Origin: Gemmatimonas sp. UBA7669 | GTDB lineage: Bacteria > Gemmatimonadota > Gemmatimonadetes > Gemmatimonadales > Gemmatimonadaceae | Reading direction: 5' to 3' | Assembly (NCBI RefSeq): GCF_002483225.1 | Contig: NZ_DLHL01000015.1 | Coordinates: 71,678 to 135,677 of the forward strand | Length of the DNA stretch: 64,000 nt | In this document: positions 52,299-61,009 of the stretch, piece by piece | Numbering within the stretch: position 1 is the stretch's first letter | How the letters are laid out: each line of letters starts with the position of its first letter | Translations under genes and position numbers: made by a program | The notes under the pieces: generated by a model | What the model was told of the DNA's origin: nothing | The model's database searches: none | What the model saw: only the letters and a program-made list of their open reading frames with translations

Positions 52299-52777
52299 CG
52301 TTCCCTCTCCTCGGCTGAATGCAGATGCCGCGCGCACCAGGCCACGGCGTCGAACGGCTGAATGGCGCGCGGGTGATCGGCGTTGTCCGCCTCCACCTCC
52401 GACACACCGTCCACGCTGTCCACGGCAATCCCGATCGGCCGGGTGCCATACGCGAGCAGGACGATTGAACCGGCCGAGACGGCACGGGGACCGGCAGATG
52501 CGGCGGCCACATCCATGCCGTCTGTGTGACAGCCGGCGTCCAGGACGGTGACGATGGCCCCGCGCACATTCACGATGCCGGCGTGCACCGGCGGCGTCCC
52601 CGGCACGCGGCGAAGGCCCTGCGCCCGCAAGACTTCGCGCACCTGCGCGATGGGAATGCCGCGCCGGATCCCGCTCACACGCACCACCAACCACTCCGGA
52701 CGTGTTTCGTCATCCGAGTGGTCGTGAGGCAGTTCAGCCGGTCTGGCCGTCCTGGAGTTGGTAGAAGCCGAAGACAT
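52295..52777 (-). CDS. cheW: CheW coupling protein
   Basis: 160 residues from ATG 52777, overlapping the rluD stop region by 44 bp. CheW domain: WLVVRVSGIRRGIPIAQVREVLRAQGLRRVPGTPPVHAGIVNVRGAIV with the NVRG core, then GIAVDSVDGVSEVE. It is the first chemosensory gene of the run and precedes cheY and cheA, which is a common order. It couples CheA to receptors. Confidence 0.93.
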   Translation of the reverse strand: MSSASTNSRTARPAELPHDHSDDETRPEWLVVRVSGIRRGIPIAQVREVLRAQGLRRVPGTPPVHAGIVNVRGAIVTVLDAGCHTDGMDVAAASAGPRAVSAGSIVLLAYGTRPIGIAVDSVDGVSEVEADNADHPRAIQPFDAVAWCARHLHSAEERER

Positions 52778-53765
52778 CGAGCGGGTCGTGAGTGGACGCG
52801 AGCTCCGGCATGCCGCTCAACACCGCCAGCGACTGGCGGAGATCGGGCGGAAGGGGCGAGCGCAAGTCGACCACCTCACCCGAGACCGGATGCACGAAGC
52901 GCAACCAGGCAGCATGCAGGAAATGACGCCGTGGCGGCAGGGCGGCCAGCTTGCGCCCGCCGCCTCCGCCGTAGGTGTCATCACCGATCACCGGATGCCC
53001 CACACTCGCCAGATGCACACGAATCTGATGCGTGCGTCCCGAGTGCAGGTGCGCACGCAGCAGGTCCACACTGTCGAAGCGGGCCAGCCGCACAAAGTCG
53101 GTGCGTGCCGCCTTGCCCCCTTGGACGATTGCCATGCGCGTTCGGTCTCGCGGATCGCGCGCCAGCGGCTGGTCCACCGTCAGGGTGTCCGCATGCAGGT
53201 GCCCCCAACACACGGCCACGTAGCGACGGGTGACGCGACGGGCCGCCAGCGCCGAACTGAGTACGCGGTGCGACGCGTCGGTCTTGGCCACCACGAGAAG
53301 GCCCGAGGTGTCCTTGTCGAGACGGTGCACGAGGCCCGCCCGATCTTCGCCGCCGCCCTCGGCCAGCGGCTCACCGCGGCCCATGAGCGCATTCACCAGC
53401 GTGCCGGTCCAGTTGCCCGGCGCCGGATGCACCACCATGCCGGCGGGCTTGTCCACCACCAACAGGTGATCATCCTCAAATACGATGTCGAGCGGGATCT
53501 GCTCCGGCACGATGTCACGGCCCGGAGGGGGCGGCACGGTGACTTCCACGCGGTCACCCACCTCACCGCGGTACGACGCCTTCTCGTGCCGCCCATTCAC
53601 CACGACGTGATCCGTCGCAATGAGCGTGGCCGCCTGCGTGCGCGAGAGATCCCCATGCCGCGCCACCAGCAGGTCGAGTCGCTCGCCCGCCTGCTCCACC
53701 ACAAACGCGAATCGACGCGCGAGCGCTTGTGCGGCTGAACCCGTCGGCGAATCAGGACTGGCCAT
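52734..53765 (-). CDS. rluD: 23S rRNA pseudouridine synthase, RluD family
   Basis: 343 residues from ATG 53765; it overlaps lspA by 14 bp. An N-terminal S4 RNA-binding domain (RLDLLVARHGDLSRTQAATLI, 29-49) precedes the RluA-type catalytic domain: VVDKPAGMVVHPAPGN, then the catalytic Asp in HRLDKDTSGLLVVAKT, RTHQIRVHLASVGHPVIGDDTYG, and FLHAAWLRFVHP. The S4 domain and the full motif set point to RluD (Psi1911/1915/1917), which often sits next to lspA. Its 3' end overlaps cheW. Confidence 0.93.
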   Translation of the reverse strand: MASPDSPTGSAAQALARRFAFVVEQAGERLDLLVARHGDLSRTQAATLIATDHVVVNGRHEKASYRGEVGDRVEVTVPPPPGRDIVPEQIPLDIVFEDDHLLVVDKPAGMVVHPAPGNWTGTLVNALMGRGEPLAEGGGEDRAGLVHRLDKDTSGLLVVAKTDASHRVLSSALAARRVTRRYVAVCWGHLHADTLTVDQPLARDPRDRTRMAIVQGGKAARTDFVRLARFDSVDLLRAHLHSGRTHQIRVHLASVGHPVIGDDTYGGGGGRKLAALPPRRHFLHAAWLRFVHPVSGEVVDLRSPLPPDLRQSLAVLSGMPELASTHDPLDVFGFYQLQDGQTG

Positions 53766-54402
53766 GGCCAGCGTCACCGGCTTCAGCGGACGGCGACGGT
53801 GCACTCCCCCGTTCGGCGATGCCCTGCGGCCCCACGCCTTGCGGCCCCACGCCTTGCTGCCCCACGTCCTGCTGCGCGATGTCCTGTTGCCACAGCGCAA
53901 TCACCAGACAGACAGCGCCGATGGTCACACAGGTGTCGGCCACATTGAAGGTCCAGAAGCGCACCGTGCCGACGCCGATGTCGATGAAGTCCACGACGCC
54001 CTCACGCAGTCGCACACGATCGAGCAGGTTGCCGATTGCTCCACCCACCACCACCGGTACACCAAACGCCGCCAGCCGCGACATGCGTGTGAGGTCGGCC
54101 GTGGCACGCAGCAGCACCACGACGATCACCACACTCAAGACCGCAAAAATCCAGCGCGAGCCGGGACCGAGGTGCATGCCGAAGGCAGCCCCCGGATTGT
54201 AGGCCAGCGTGAAGCGCACCACATCGCCGATAATGCGGTGCGGCATGTGCCGTGGCACCAGATGCTCGACGGCCAGCGCCTTGGTGACGAAGTCCGCCGC
54301 CACACAGACAGCCACGATGAGCCAGAAGCGCAGCGTGGTCGATGCCACGGGCGCGTCGTTCAACACCGCCGACGCGGCGGCAGCACGGGGATTCGGCTTC
54401 AC
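53752..54402 (-). CDS. lspA: Lipoprotein signal peptidase LspA, second paralogue
   Basis: 216 residues from GTG 54402, overlapping the first lspA stop (GTGA). Four TM helices and all LspA signature residues: VAADFVTKALAV, AYNPGAAFGMH, GAIGNLLDRVRL (catalytic Asp), VVDFIDIGVG, and WTFNVADTCV (second catalytic Asp). A Gln/Gly-rich C-terminal extension (DVGQQGVGPQG...) is encoded by a 15-bp repeat. It clearly duplicates the preceding gene. Both copies look active, so one may have taken on a different set of lipoproteins. Confidence 0.93.
   Translation of the reverse strand: MKPNPRAAAASAVLNDAPVASTTLRFWLIVAVCVAADFVTKALAVEHLVPRHMPHRIIGDVVRFTLAYNPGAAFGMHLGPGSRWIFAVLSVVIVVVLLRATADLTRMSRLAAFGVPVVVGGAIGNLLDRVRLREGVVDFIDIGVGTVRFWTFNVADTCVTIGAVCLVIALWQQDIAQQDVGQQGVGPQGVGPQGIAERGSAPSPSAEAGDAGHGQS
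53821..53895 (-). repeat. 15-bp degenerate tandem repeat at the 3' end of the second lspA
   Basis: Five degenerate copies (53821, 53836, 53851, 53866, 53881) of GCCTTGCGGCCCCAC-type units encode the hydrophilic (Q/P)Q(G/D)VG tail after the last TM helix. Confidence 0.85.
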
Positions 54403-54935
54403 GACGCGCCCGTCGTCGACGATGAAGCCTTTTGCTCGGCTTGCTGCTGCGCCTGCAGCGCTTCGGCCCGACGTTCTTCCTGCCACAGCACCCAGGCCAG
54501 CAGAATCGCGCCGGTGCTCACGGCCATGTCGGCCACATTGAACGTGGGCCAGCGATGCGCGCCAACGCCGACGTCAATGAAATCCACCACGCCCAACTCC
54601 GAGCGCATGCGATCGATGACGTTGCCCACCGCGCCCGACGCCACCAGGGCGACGGCCAGCACCTTGGGCACCTCGTCGTCCGTGGCGCTGCGATACAGGC
54701 GCCACAGCACGAACAGCGCCACCACCGTGAGCGCCATGAACAGCCAGCGCGAATACGGCCCGAGATGCAGTCCGAACGCGGCACCCGGATTGTACACCAG
54801 CGCAAAGCGCACCCAGTCCCCGATAACGGGACGGGCCGCGCCGGCAGTGACCATCGTTGCGACGGCCACCGCCTTCGTGATGAAGTCGACGATGACGACG
54901 ACGAGGAAGACGGGTACCGCGATGATCGCCTTCAC
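54399..54935 (-). CDS. lspA: Lipoprotein signal peptidase LspA, first paralogue
   Basis: 178 residues from GTG 54935, one base after the DksA-like stop; the frame is open far upstream but only inside the DksA and ileS genes. Four TM helices with VVDFITKAVAV, VYNPGAAFGLH, GAVGNVIDRMRS, VVDFIDVGVG and PTFNVADMAV, so both catalytic Asp positions are kept. It is close in length to typical LspA (160-180). LspA cleaves the signal peptide of diacylated prolipoproteins in the inner membrane. The neighbourhood ileS-dksA-lspA-lspA-rluD is a variant of the common ileS-lspA-rluD order. Confidence 0.94.
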   Translation of the reverse strand: MKAIIAVPVFLVVVIVDFITKAVAVATMVTAGAARPVIGDWVRFALVYNPGAAFGLHLGPYSRWLFMALTVVALFVLWRLYRSATDDEVPKVLAVALVASGAVGNVIDRMRSELGVVDFIDVGVGAHRWPTFNVADMAVSTGAILLAWVLWQEERRAEALQAQQQAEQKASSSTTGAS

Positions 54936-54936
54936 G

Positions 54937-55371
54937 TCAGCTCTTCTTCGAGTCTTCCTCGCGCTGCTTGCAGGCGATGCAATAGCGCGCGTTCGGCAGC
55001 GCATCGAGGCGCTCGAACGCGATGTCTTCGCCACACTGGTGGCACTTGCCGAAGGTCTCCGGCGCCTTGTACAGCCGCCGCAGCGCCTGATCGATGTGCC
55101 ACAGGAAGCGCCCTTCCTTTGACGCAAACAGGAAGGCCTTCTCGCGCTCCATCGCGTCGGTGCCCTGGTCGGCCATATGGAAGGAGTACGCGCTGCTGTC
55201 GCCCTCGGAGGCCTCGCCGTTGGGGCCCAGCGTATCGCTGTGATGGCCGAGTTCCTTGAGTACACGCTTGCGCTCTTCGAGCAGCCGCTTCTCGAAATAC
55301 TGCAGCTGCTTCTTGGGCATCGGCTTCGACTTCTTCGCGTCCTTGGCGGGCGCGGCTTTCGACTCGGCCAT
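54937..55371 (-). CDS. DksA/TraR-family zinc-finger protein
   Basis: 144 residues from ATG 55371, sharing a base with the ileS stop (TGATG). A Lys/Ala-rich N-terminal tail (AESKAAPAKDAKKSKP) leads into a coiled coil (KKQLQYFEKRLLEERKRVLKELG). The C-terminal four-Cys zinc finger is CHQC (C110, C113) and CIAC (C131, C134). The DksA tip residues DxxDxA are not clearly kept (TDAMEREKAF lies in the coil), so it may be a DksA-like regulator rather than DksA itself. Such proteins enter the RNA polymerase secondary channel. A general TraR/DksA role is likely. Confidence 0.86.
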   Translation of the reverse strand: MAESKAAPAKDAKKSKPMPKKQLQYFEKRLLEERKRVLKELGHHSDTLGPNGEASEGDSSAYSFHMADQGTDAMEREKAFLFASKEGRFLWHIDQALRRLYKAPETFGKCHQCGEDIAFERLDALPNARYCIACKQREEDSKKS

Positions 55372-58300
55372 CACGACCCTTCCTTGGTAAGCGCCAGACG
55401 CACCGTCCGTCCATCGACGTCGGCCGACTGCAGCGCGGTCCACATGCCGCCGTTCCCCTCGGTCGGGAACGGTGTTCCTGCTTCCTCGCCAAGCAGCAAT
55501 CGCGCGGCAAGGACCTCACCAGCGATATGCGTCCGATGAGACGCCACCGCCGCCAGCACGTCGTCGTCTCCACCCACCGCGAGCGCGATGCGGTCGCTGA
55601 CCTCGAGCCCGCTTTCCTTGCGGAGTCGCTGCACACGACTGATCACTTCCCGCGCCAAACCTTCGGCCCGAAGCTCCGGGGTGATGGTCGGATCGAGCGC
55701 CACCCCGTAACCCTGGTGCTCCTGCACCACGGCCGCGCCGGAGGCGCGCCGGATGATGGCGACGTCGTCCGGCGCAATCAAGCGCTGGACGCCGTCCACC
55801 TCGATGGTTACGTCCTGCCCCGCCGCCAACTGCCGCAGCAGGTCGGCCGCCATGGTGCCCACCGCCGCCGCCACTGCCGGCGTTTCCTTCCCGAACTTCT
55901 TGCCCAGCGTCCGGAAGTTCGCCTTGGCCTCCAGCGACACCAGGTTGTCGGTGGACGTGACAAACTCCACCCGCTTCACGTTGAGCTCGGCCGCCAGCAA
56001 CTCACCCAGGGTGGCGGTCAGATCCACGGCGCCCGGCACCACGCACTGCATGGACGGCAGCGGTTGCCGCACCTTCACGTCCGCGACGTCGCGCGCGGCG
56101 TGCCCGAGACCGGCCAGCGTCCGGATGTCGTCCATGGCCGCCTCGAGCGCTGCGTCCACCGGCGTCGGGGTCTCCCGCGTGTACGACGCAAGATGCACGG
56201 AAGTTCCGGTCAGGGCCCGGTGCACCGCATCGGTCATGAACGGAGCAAACGGGGCCAGCAGACGGCAGGTGACCGACAGCACCTCGTGCAATGTCGCAAA
56301 GGCCGCGCGGTTGTCATCGGTGGACACGTCGTAGAAGCGGGCGCGGCTCTGCCGCACGTACCACTTGGAGACGTCGTCGTCCATGAACTGCATGACACGA
56401 CGCGCGGCCGCCGTAGCGTCGTACGCCGTCAGCGCCGCATCCACGTCCTGCTCCACGCGCGTAAGACGCGAGAGGATCCAGCGATCCAGCGCCGGCCGAT
56501 CCGCCACCGCCGGATCGGCCGCGCTGGGCTGCCAGCCGAAGTTGGCGTACTGCGCGAAGATGCCGTTGTACACATTGCGGAACGTGAGCAGGAAACGCCC
56601 CGCGGTTTCGCGAATGGCGTTCTCGTCGAAGCGTCGCGGCACCCACACCTGACTCGATGCCACCAGGAACAGCCGCACGGCGTCCGCGCCGTGGCGCTCC
56701 AGCACCTCCCACGGATTGACCACGTTGCCGCGCGACTTGGACATCTTCTGCCCCTGCGCGTCCAGCACGAGGTCGTTCACCACCACACTCCGATACGGCG
56801 CGGCCTGTCCATCGGTGTTGTTGGGCAGCGCATCACCCAGACCCGTGGCAATGGCCAGCAGCGAGTAGAACCAGCCGCGTGTCTGGTCGACGCCTTCGGC
56901 GATGAAGTCCGCCGGATACTGCGCGGCCACCATGTCCTGGTTCTCGAACGGATAGTGCCACTGCGCAAAGGGCATCGAACCCGAATCGAACCAGGTGTCG
57001 ATGACCTCCGGCACACGGCGCATGGTGCCCGTGCCGCTCTTCGCGGGCCAGGTGTACTGGTCGATGTGCGGCTTGTGCGGATCAAAATCCTCGGGCAGCG
57101 CGCGGCCAATGCGTTCGGCCAGCTCGGCATGGCTGCCGATGACTTCGATTTCCGACGGATCGGCGTCATTGATCCACACCGGCAGCGGCGTGCCCCAGTA
57201 GCGATCACGCGAGATGGCCCAATCCACGTTGTTGGACAGCCACTCGCCAAAACGCCCTGAACCGATCTCGGCCGGATTCCAGTTCACCGCCGCGTTGCGT
57301 GAGAGCAGTCCGTCGCGGCGCGCCGTGGTGCGCACGAACCACGAGCCGCGCGCGTAATACAGCAATGGCGTGCCGCAGCGCCAGCAATGCGGATACGCGT
57401 GCACGAAGGTGCCGGCCTTCCACAGTACGTCACGCTGCTTGAGCACCTCGAGAATGCGCGCGTCCGCCTTCTTGACGAACACGCCGCCCACCTCGGGGAC
57501 CTCGGCATTGAACTCGCCGCGCGCGTTGACGGGCTGCACGAACGCGAGCCCATGTCGTTGACCGGCGGCATAGTCGTCGGCGCCGAACGCCGGCGCCATG
57601 TGTACCACGCCCGAGCCATCATCGGCAGACACAAAGTCTTCGCCGACGATGATCTCGTGCTGGCCCTCATCGGGATACGGCACCCAATCCAGCGGACGGC
57701 GATAGCGACGGCCCACCAGCTCACGCCCCGCCATGGTGCCCACGACGTCCCAGCGGTCCGCCCAATCCGCGCCCAGCACACCGGGTACGCGCGCTTCCGC
57801 CAGCACGATCGTCCACTCGGCGCCGGTCTTCTTGCGCAGCTCCGCATACGTGAGGTCGTTGTTCACGGCCAACGCCGTGTTCGACACCAGCGTCCACGGC
57901 GTGGTGGTCCACACGATGATGCGGCGGCGCATGGCCGGCGCACTGCCGTCGGCGTCGAGCAGGTCGAGCGCCACGTACACGCTCGGATCTTCGACGTCTT
58001 CGTATCCCTGCGCCACCTCATGACTGGACAGCGCCGTGCCGCAACGCGCGCAGTATGGCAGAATCTTGTGACCGCGCGCCAGCAGATTCTTGTCGTACAA
58101 CGTGCGCAGCGCCCACCACACCGACTCCACGAAGTCGTGCGAGTAGGTCACATACGGACGCTCATAGTCCAGCCAATACGCGGTGCGATGCGAAAGCTTC
58201 TCCCACTCGCCGCGATACTTCCACACGCTTTCACGGCAGCGGCGATTGAACTCCGCCACCCCCACCTGCTCGATGAGCTGCTTGCCGCCCAGCTTCGCAA

Positions 58301-58646
58301 TCTCCGACGGATCGACGCCACGCCGCGCAGCCTCCTCACGCTGCAGCTCCTTCTCCACCTCGATTTCCACCGGCAGGCCGTGGGTATCCCAGCCCGCCTT
58401 GCGCGGCACATAGTAGCCCTGCATGGCGCGGTGCCGGCAGAACAGGTCCTTGACCGTGCGTGCGAACACGTGGTGAATGCCCGGACGACCGTTGGCCGTC
58501 GGCGGCCCCTCGAAGAACACAAACGGCTTCGCGCCGGCGCGGGCCGCCTGGCTCTGCTCGAACAGATGCTCGGCATCCCAGGTGTCCAGCAGCCCACGCT
58601 CGAGGGCATCTGCAGCGGTGTCAGGTAGCAGCGGATACAGCGTCAC
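55371..58646 (-). CDS. ileS: Isoleucyl-tRNA synthetase, IleRS2 type with GxHH signature
   Basis: 1091 residues from GTG 58646. Class Ia synthetase: the signature is GIHH (56-59, in PTANGRPGIHHVFARTVKD), not the usual HIGH; the second signature KMSKS is at 634-638. The editing domain (CP1) lies between, with TTTPWTLVSN and GSGVVHMAPAFGADDY. Anticodon-binding and C-terminal domains follow, with LDRWILSRLTRVEQDV. Length and the eukaryote-like sequence fit IleRS2. No other ileS is in the window. IleRS2 enzymes as a class are less sensitive to mupirocin, and the swapped GxHH motif is reported to raise resistance further. Confidence 0.95.
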   Translation of the reverse strand: MTLYPLLPDTAADALERGLLDTWDAEHLFEQSQAARAGAKPFVFFEGPPTANGRPGIHHVFARTVKDLFCRHRAMQGYYVPRKAGWDTHGLPVEIEVEKELQREEAARRGVDPSEIAKLGGKQLIEQVGVAEFNRRCRESVWKYRGEWEKLSHRTAYWLDYERPYVTYSHDFVESVWWALRTLYDKNLLARGHKILPYCARCGTALSSHEVAQGYEDVEDPSVYVALDLLDADGSAPAMRRRIIVWTTTPWTLVSNTALAVNNDLTYAELRKKTGAEWTIVLAEARVPGVLGADWADRWDVVGTMAGRELVGRRYRRPLDWVPYPDEGQHEIIVGEDFVSADDGSGVVHMAPAFGADDYAAGQRHGLAFVQPVNARGEFNAEVPEVGGVFVKKADARILEVLKQRDVLWKAGTFVHAYPHCWRCGTPLLYYARGSWFVRTTARRDGLLSRNAAVNWNPAEIGSGRFGEWLSNNVDWAISRDRYWGTPLPVWINDADPSEIEVIGSHAELAERIGRALPEDFDPHKPHIDQYTWPAKSGTGTMRRVPEVIDTWFDSGSMPFAQWHYPFENQDMVAAQYPADFIAEGVDQTRGWFYSLLAIATGLGDALPNNTDGQAAPYRSVVVNDLVLDAQGQKMSKSRGNVVNPWEVLERHGADAVRLFLVASSQVWVPRRFDENAIRETAGRFLLTFRNVYNGIFAQYANFGWQPSAADPAVADRPALDRWILSRLTRVEQDVDAALTAYDATAAARRVMQFMDDDVSKWYVRQSRARFYDVSTDDNRAAFATLHEVLSVTCRLLAPFAPFMTDAVHRALTGTSVHLASYTRETPTPVDAALEAAMDDIRTLAGLGHAARDVADVKVRQPLPSMQCVVPGAVDLTATLGELLAAELNVKRVEFVTSTDNLVSLEAKANFRTLGKKFGKETPAVAAAVGTMAADLLRQLAAGQDVTIEVDGVQRLIAPDDVAIIRRASGAAVVQEHQGYGVALDPTITPELRAEGLAREVISRVQRLRKESGLEVSDRIALAVGGDDDVLAAVASHRTHIAGEVLAARLLLGEEAGTPFPTEGNGGMWTALQSADVDGRTVRLALTKEGS

Positions 58647-58716
58647 GTCGGAATCGGAAAGAAGCGAGAGAAGTGGGGCGTCTCGGACGCCGGCTCAACC
58701 GGAGGCATGTGCGCGC

Positions 58717-59625
58717 TCACAAACGCGCGAGCACGCCCTGCACCACCGCCGACAGCTTGGGCTCGGCGGCGCGCGCCACGCTGATGATCTGCGACACGTC
58801 GGCCGGCTCGAGGGCGTCAGGCAGGCACTGGTCGGTGATGATGGACAAACCCAGCACCTTCATGCCGCCATGCACGGCCACGATGACTTCCGGCACGGTG
58901 CTCATGCCCACCACATCGGCGCCGATGCCGCGCAAAAAACGATACTCGGCGCGCGTCTCGAGATTGGGGCCCTGCACCGCCACGTACACGCCCTCGCGCA
59001 GTGGCACGCCCTGCGCCGCGGCCACCTCGCGCGCCAACTGACGCAAGCCCGTGTCATACGGCGCCGACATGTCCGGAAAGCGCGGTCCGAGCGTGTCGTC
59101 GTTGGGCCCGATCAGCGGGTTGTCACCCAGCAGATTGATGTGATCGGCGATGAGCATGAGATCGCCAGGCGCCCACAGAGGATGCATGCCACCGCAGGCA
59201 TTGCTCACGATGAGGGTTTGTGCCCCAAGCGCCCGCAGCACACGCACCGGAAAGGTGACCTGCTGCAACGTGTAGCCTTCGTAGCGATGGAAGCGCCCCT
59301 GCATGGCCACCACCGTCTTGCCACCCAACGTGCCACAGAGCAGACGGCCCTTGTGCGACTCTACAGTGCTCAGCGGAAAGTTGGGCAGCTCGTGGTATTC
59401 GATGACCTGCTCCACCGCCATCTCTTCGGCCAGCCGGCCAAGACCGGTACCGAGAATGATGGCGGCATCCACGGGCTTCGCAAAACGCTGACGCACGGCC
59501 TGTGCACAGGCCTCGATGCGCTCACGCGCGTGAAGTCCCAGCGCAGGATGCGCGAGGCCAACCGCCTGATGCGCCTGCGTGTACTGCAACTGCGGCCGCG
59601 ACGACGGCACGGGCGTTCCACTCAC
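58717..59625 (-). CDS. Purine nucleoside phosphorylase
   Basis: 302 residues from GTG 59625, overlapping the divIVA stop (GTGA), with a strong GGAGGAA eight bases upstream. Class I-type PNP/MTAP fold: GTGLGRLAEEM (phosphate-binding), QGRFHRYEGYTLQQVTFPVRVL, VSNACGGM, GDLMLIADHINLLGDNPL, and the purine-site segment VAVQGPNLETRAEYRFLRGIGADVVGMSTVPEV. It cleaves inosine/guanosine with phosphate for purine salvage. EYR plus GMST is typical of trimeric PNP rather than MTA phosphorylase. Confidence 0.93.
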   Translation of the reverse strand: MSGTPVPSSRPQLQYTQAHQAVGLAHPALGLHARERIEACAQAVRQRFAKPVDAAIILGTGLGRLAEEMAVEQVIEYHELPNFPLSTVESHKGRLLCGTLGGKTVVAMQGRFHRYEGYTLQQVTFPVRVLRALGAQTLIVSNACGGMHPLWAPGDLMLIADHINLLGDNPLIGPNDDTLGPRFPDMSAPYDTGLRQLAREVAAAQGVPLREGVYVAVQGPNLETRAEYRFLRGIGADVVGMSTVPEVIVAVHGGMKVLGLSIITDQCLPDALEPADVSQIISVARAAEPKLSAVVQGVLARL

Positions 59626-60248
59626 GATTCTTCTTCCTCCACCACGGCGTCGAGCCACGAGGGTGTGGGCGCCATCGGACGCGGCGGCATCTCGCGGATA
59701 TCGCGCGCCACCGGCGGCTCGCCCAGACCGGTGTTCATGGCTGTGAGCGTGCGCGGCGTGGGAAACTCCGGCAAGGCCTCGTTTTCGGCGGCGTTGAGTT
59801 CCGACAACTGCCGCTCGAGCTGATTGCGCAACTGCGACAGAAACGTGCGACGCGTGCGCAGGATCTGTTGCAGGTCGTCCTGTGCGCGTCGCATCTCCTC
59901 GCGCACGGCGGCCAGTTGGCGCTCTGCTTCCTGTTGTGCCTCGCGCACGATGAGCTGCGCTTCGCGCTCGGCCTGTTCCCGGATCTCGCCACGCAACTGC
60001 TGTGCACTCACCAGCGCCTCATTGAGGGCCTTCTCGCGATCGCGAAACGCCTTGAGTTGCTCGTGAAAATTGCGCGCCTTGGTGTCGAGATCCTGATTCT
60101 GTCGCGCCAGGCGCTCGAGTTCCTCGGCCACCTGTTCGCGAAACTGGTCCACACGCGCGCGATCATAGCCACGCAGCGCGTTGCCGAAGTCGTAGCGACG
60201 CGCATCGAGCGCGGTGAGGTGGAAGCCCTGGAAACTGTCGTCGGTCAT
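59622..60248 (-). CDS. divIVA: DivIVA-family polar/septal coiled-coil protein
   Basis: 208 residues from ATG 60248. The N-terminal membrane-binding domain has FHLTALDARRYDFGNALRGYDRARVDQFREQVAEEL, the DivIVA pattern with a F(x)NxLRGYD-type core. A long coiled coil (about 35-150) follows, rich in Arg, Gln and Glu. A Pro-rich C-terminus ends EEEES. DivIVA-like proteins bind curved membranes and organise poles or septa. Next to yggS, a known conserved neighbour in divIVA loci. Confidence 0.9.
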   Translation of the reverse strand: MTDDSFQGFHLTALDARRYDFGNALRGYDRARVDQFREQVAEELERLARQNQDLDTKARNFHEQLKAFRDREKALNEALVSAQQLRGEIREQAEREAQLIVREAQQEAERQLAAVREEMRRAQDDLQQILRTRRTFLSQLRNQLERQLSELNAAENEALPEFPTPRTLTAMNTGLGEPPVARDIREMPPRPMAPTPSWLDAVVEEEES

Positions 60249-60296
60249 GAACGATCCGTGGTGCGTCAGGTTCGCGCGTCTATGCGTCTGTACCGA

Positions 60297-60989
60297 TCAG
60301 CCGCGATGGCCGAACAGCATGGTGCCGAGGCGCACATGTGTGGCCCCTTCTTCCACCGCGATCTCGAAGTCGCCCGACATGCCCATGCTCAGCACGGGCG
60401 CCTCATGGCCGCGGCGGCGCAATTCTTCGCGGGCTTCGCGCGCGCCCGCAAACACCGCGCGCAGCGTGCGCTCCTCGGCGTCGAACGGCGCCATGGTCAT
60501 GACGCCACGCACACGCAGATTGGGCAGCGCATGCAGCCGGTCGGCGAGTGCCGGCAAGGCGGCGGGCTCATACCCACCCTTGCTGGCTTCGCCACTCACG
60601 TTGACCTGCACCAGCACGTCCAACACCGCCTCACGGCGACGCATCTCCTCCTGCAGGGCGTTGGCCAGACGATCGCGATCGAGGCTGTGCAGGAGATGAA
60701 AACGATGCACGTGCCCGGCCTTGTTGGTTTGCAGGTGACCAATCAGATGCCAGCGGACCGGCACTGTGACCGCGTCCATCTTGCGCTCGGCTTCCTGCAC
60801 CCGGTTCTCGCCCACGTCCATCACGCCGGCCGCATACGCCGCCTCGACGGCCTCTGGGCCGTGCGTCTTGGTGACGGCCACCAGGGTCACGTCCTGTCCA
60901 TGCCCACCACGCGCGCGGGCCGCGGCGATGCGCTCACGCGCCTCCGCCACGGCTTCCCGAACAACGGTGACATGGTCGGAAATTGGCAT
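60297..60989 (-). CDS. PLP homeostasis protein, YggS/YlmE family
   Basis: 230 residues from ATG 60989. Single-domain PLP-binding barrel of the alanine racemase N-terminal fold without the second domain. The PLP Lys is K41 in LVAVTKTHG; other motifs are GENRVQEAERK, WHLIGHLQTNK, VNVSGEASKGGY, LSMGMSGDFEIAVEEGATHVRLG. Family members control PLP levels and amino-acid balance and have no clear catalytic activity. The pairing with divIVA is conserved in many phyla. Confidence 0.93.
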   Translation of the reverse strand: MPISDHVTVVREAVAEARERIAAARARGGHGQDVTLVAVTKTHGPEAVEAAYAAGVMDVGENRVQEAERKMDAVTVPVRWHLIGHLQTNKAGHVHRFHLLHSLDRDRLANALQEEMRRREAVLDVLVQVNVSGEASKGGYEPAALPALADRLHALPNLRVRGVMTMAPFDAEERTLRAVFAGAREAREELRRRGHEAPVLSMGMSGDFEIAVEEGATHVRLGTMLFGHRG

Positions 60990-61009
60990 AGCACATAAGG
61001 TTAGGCGTC

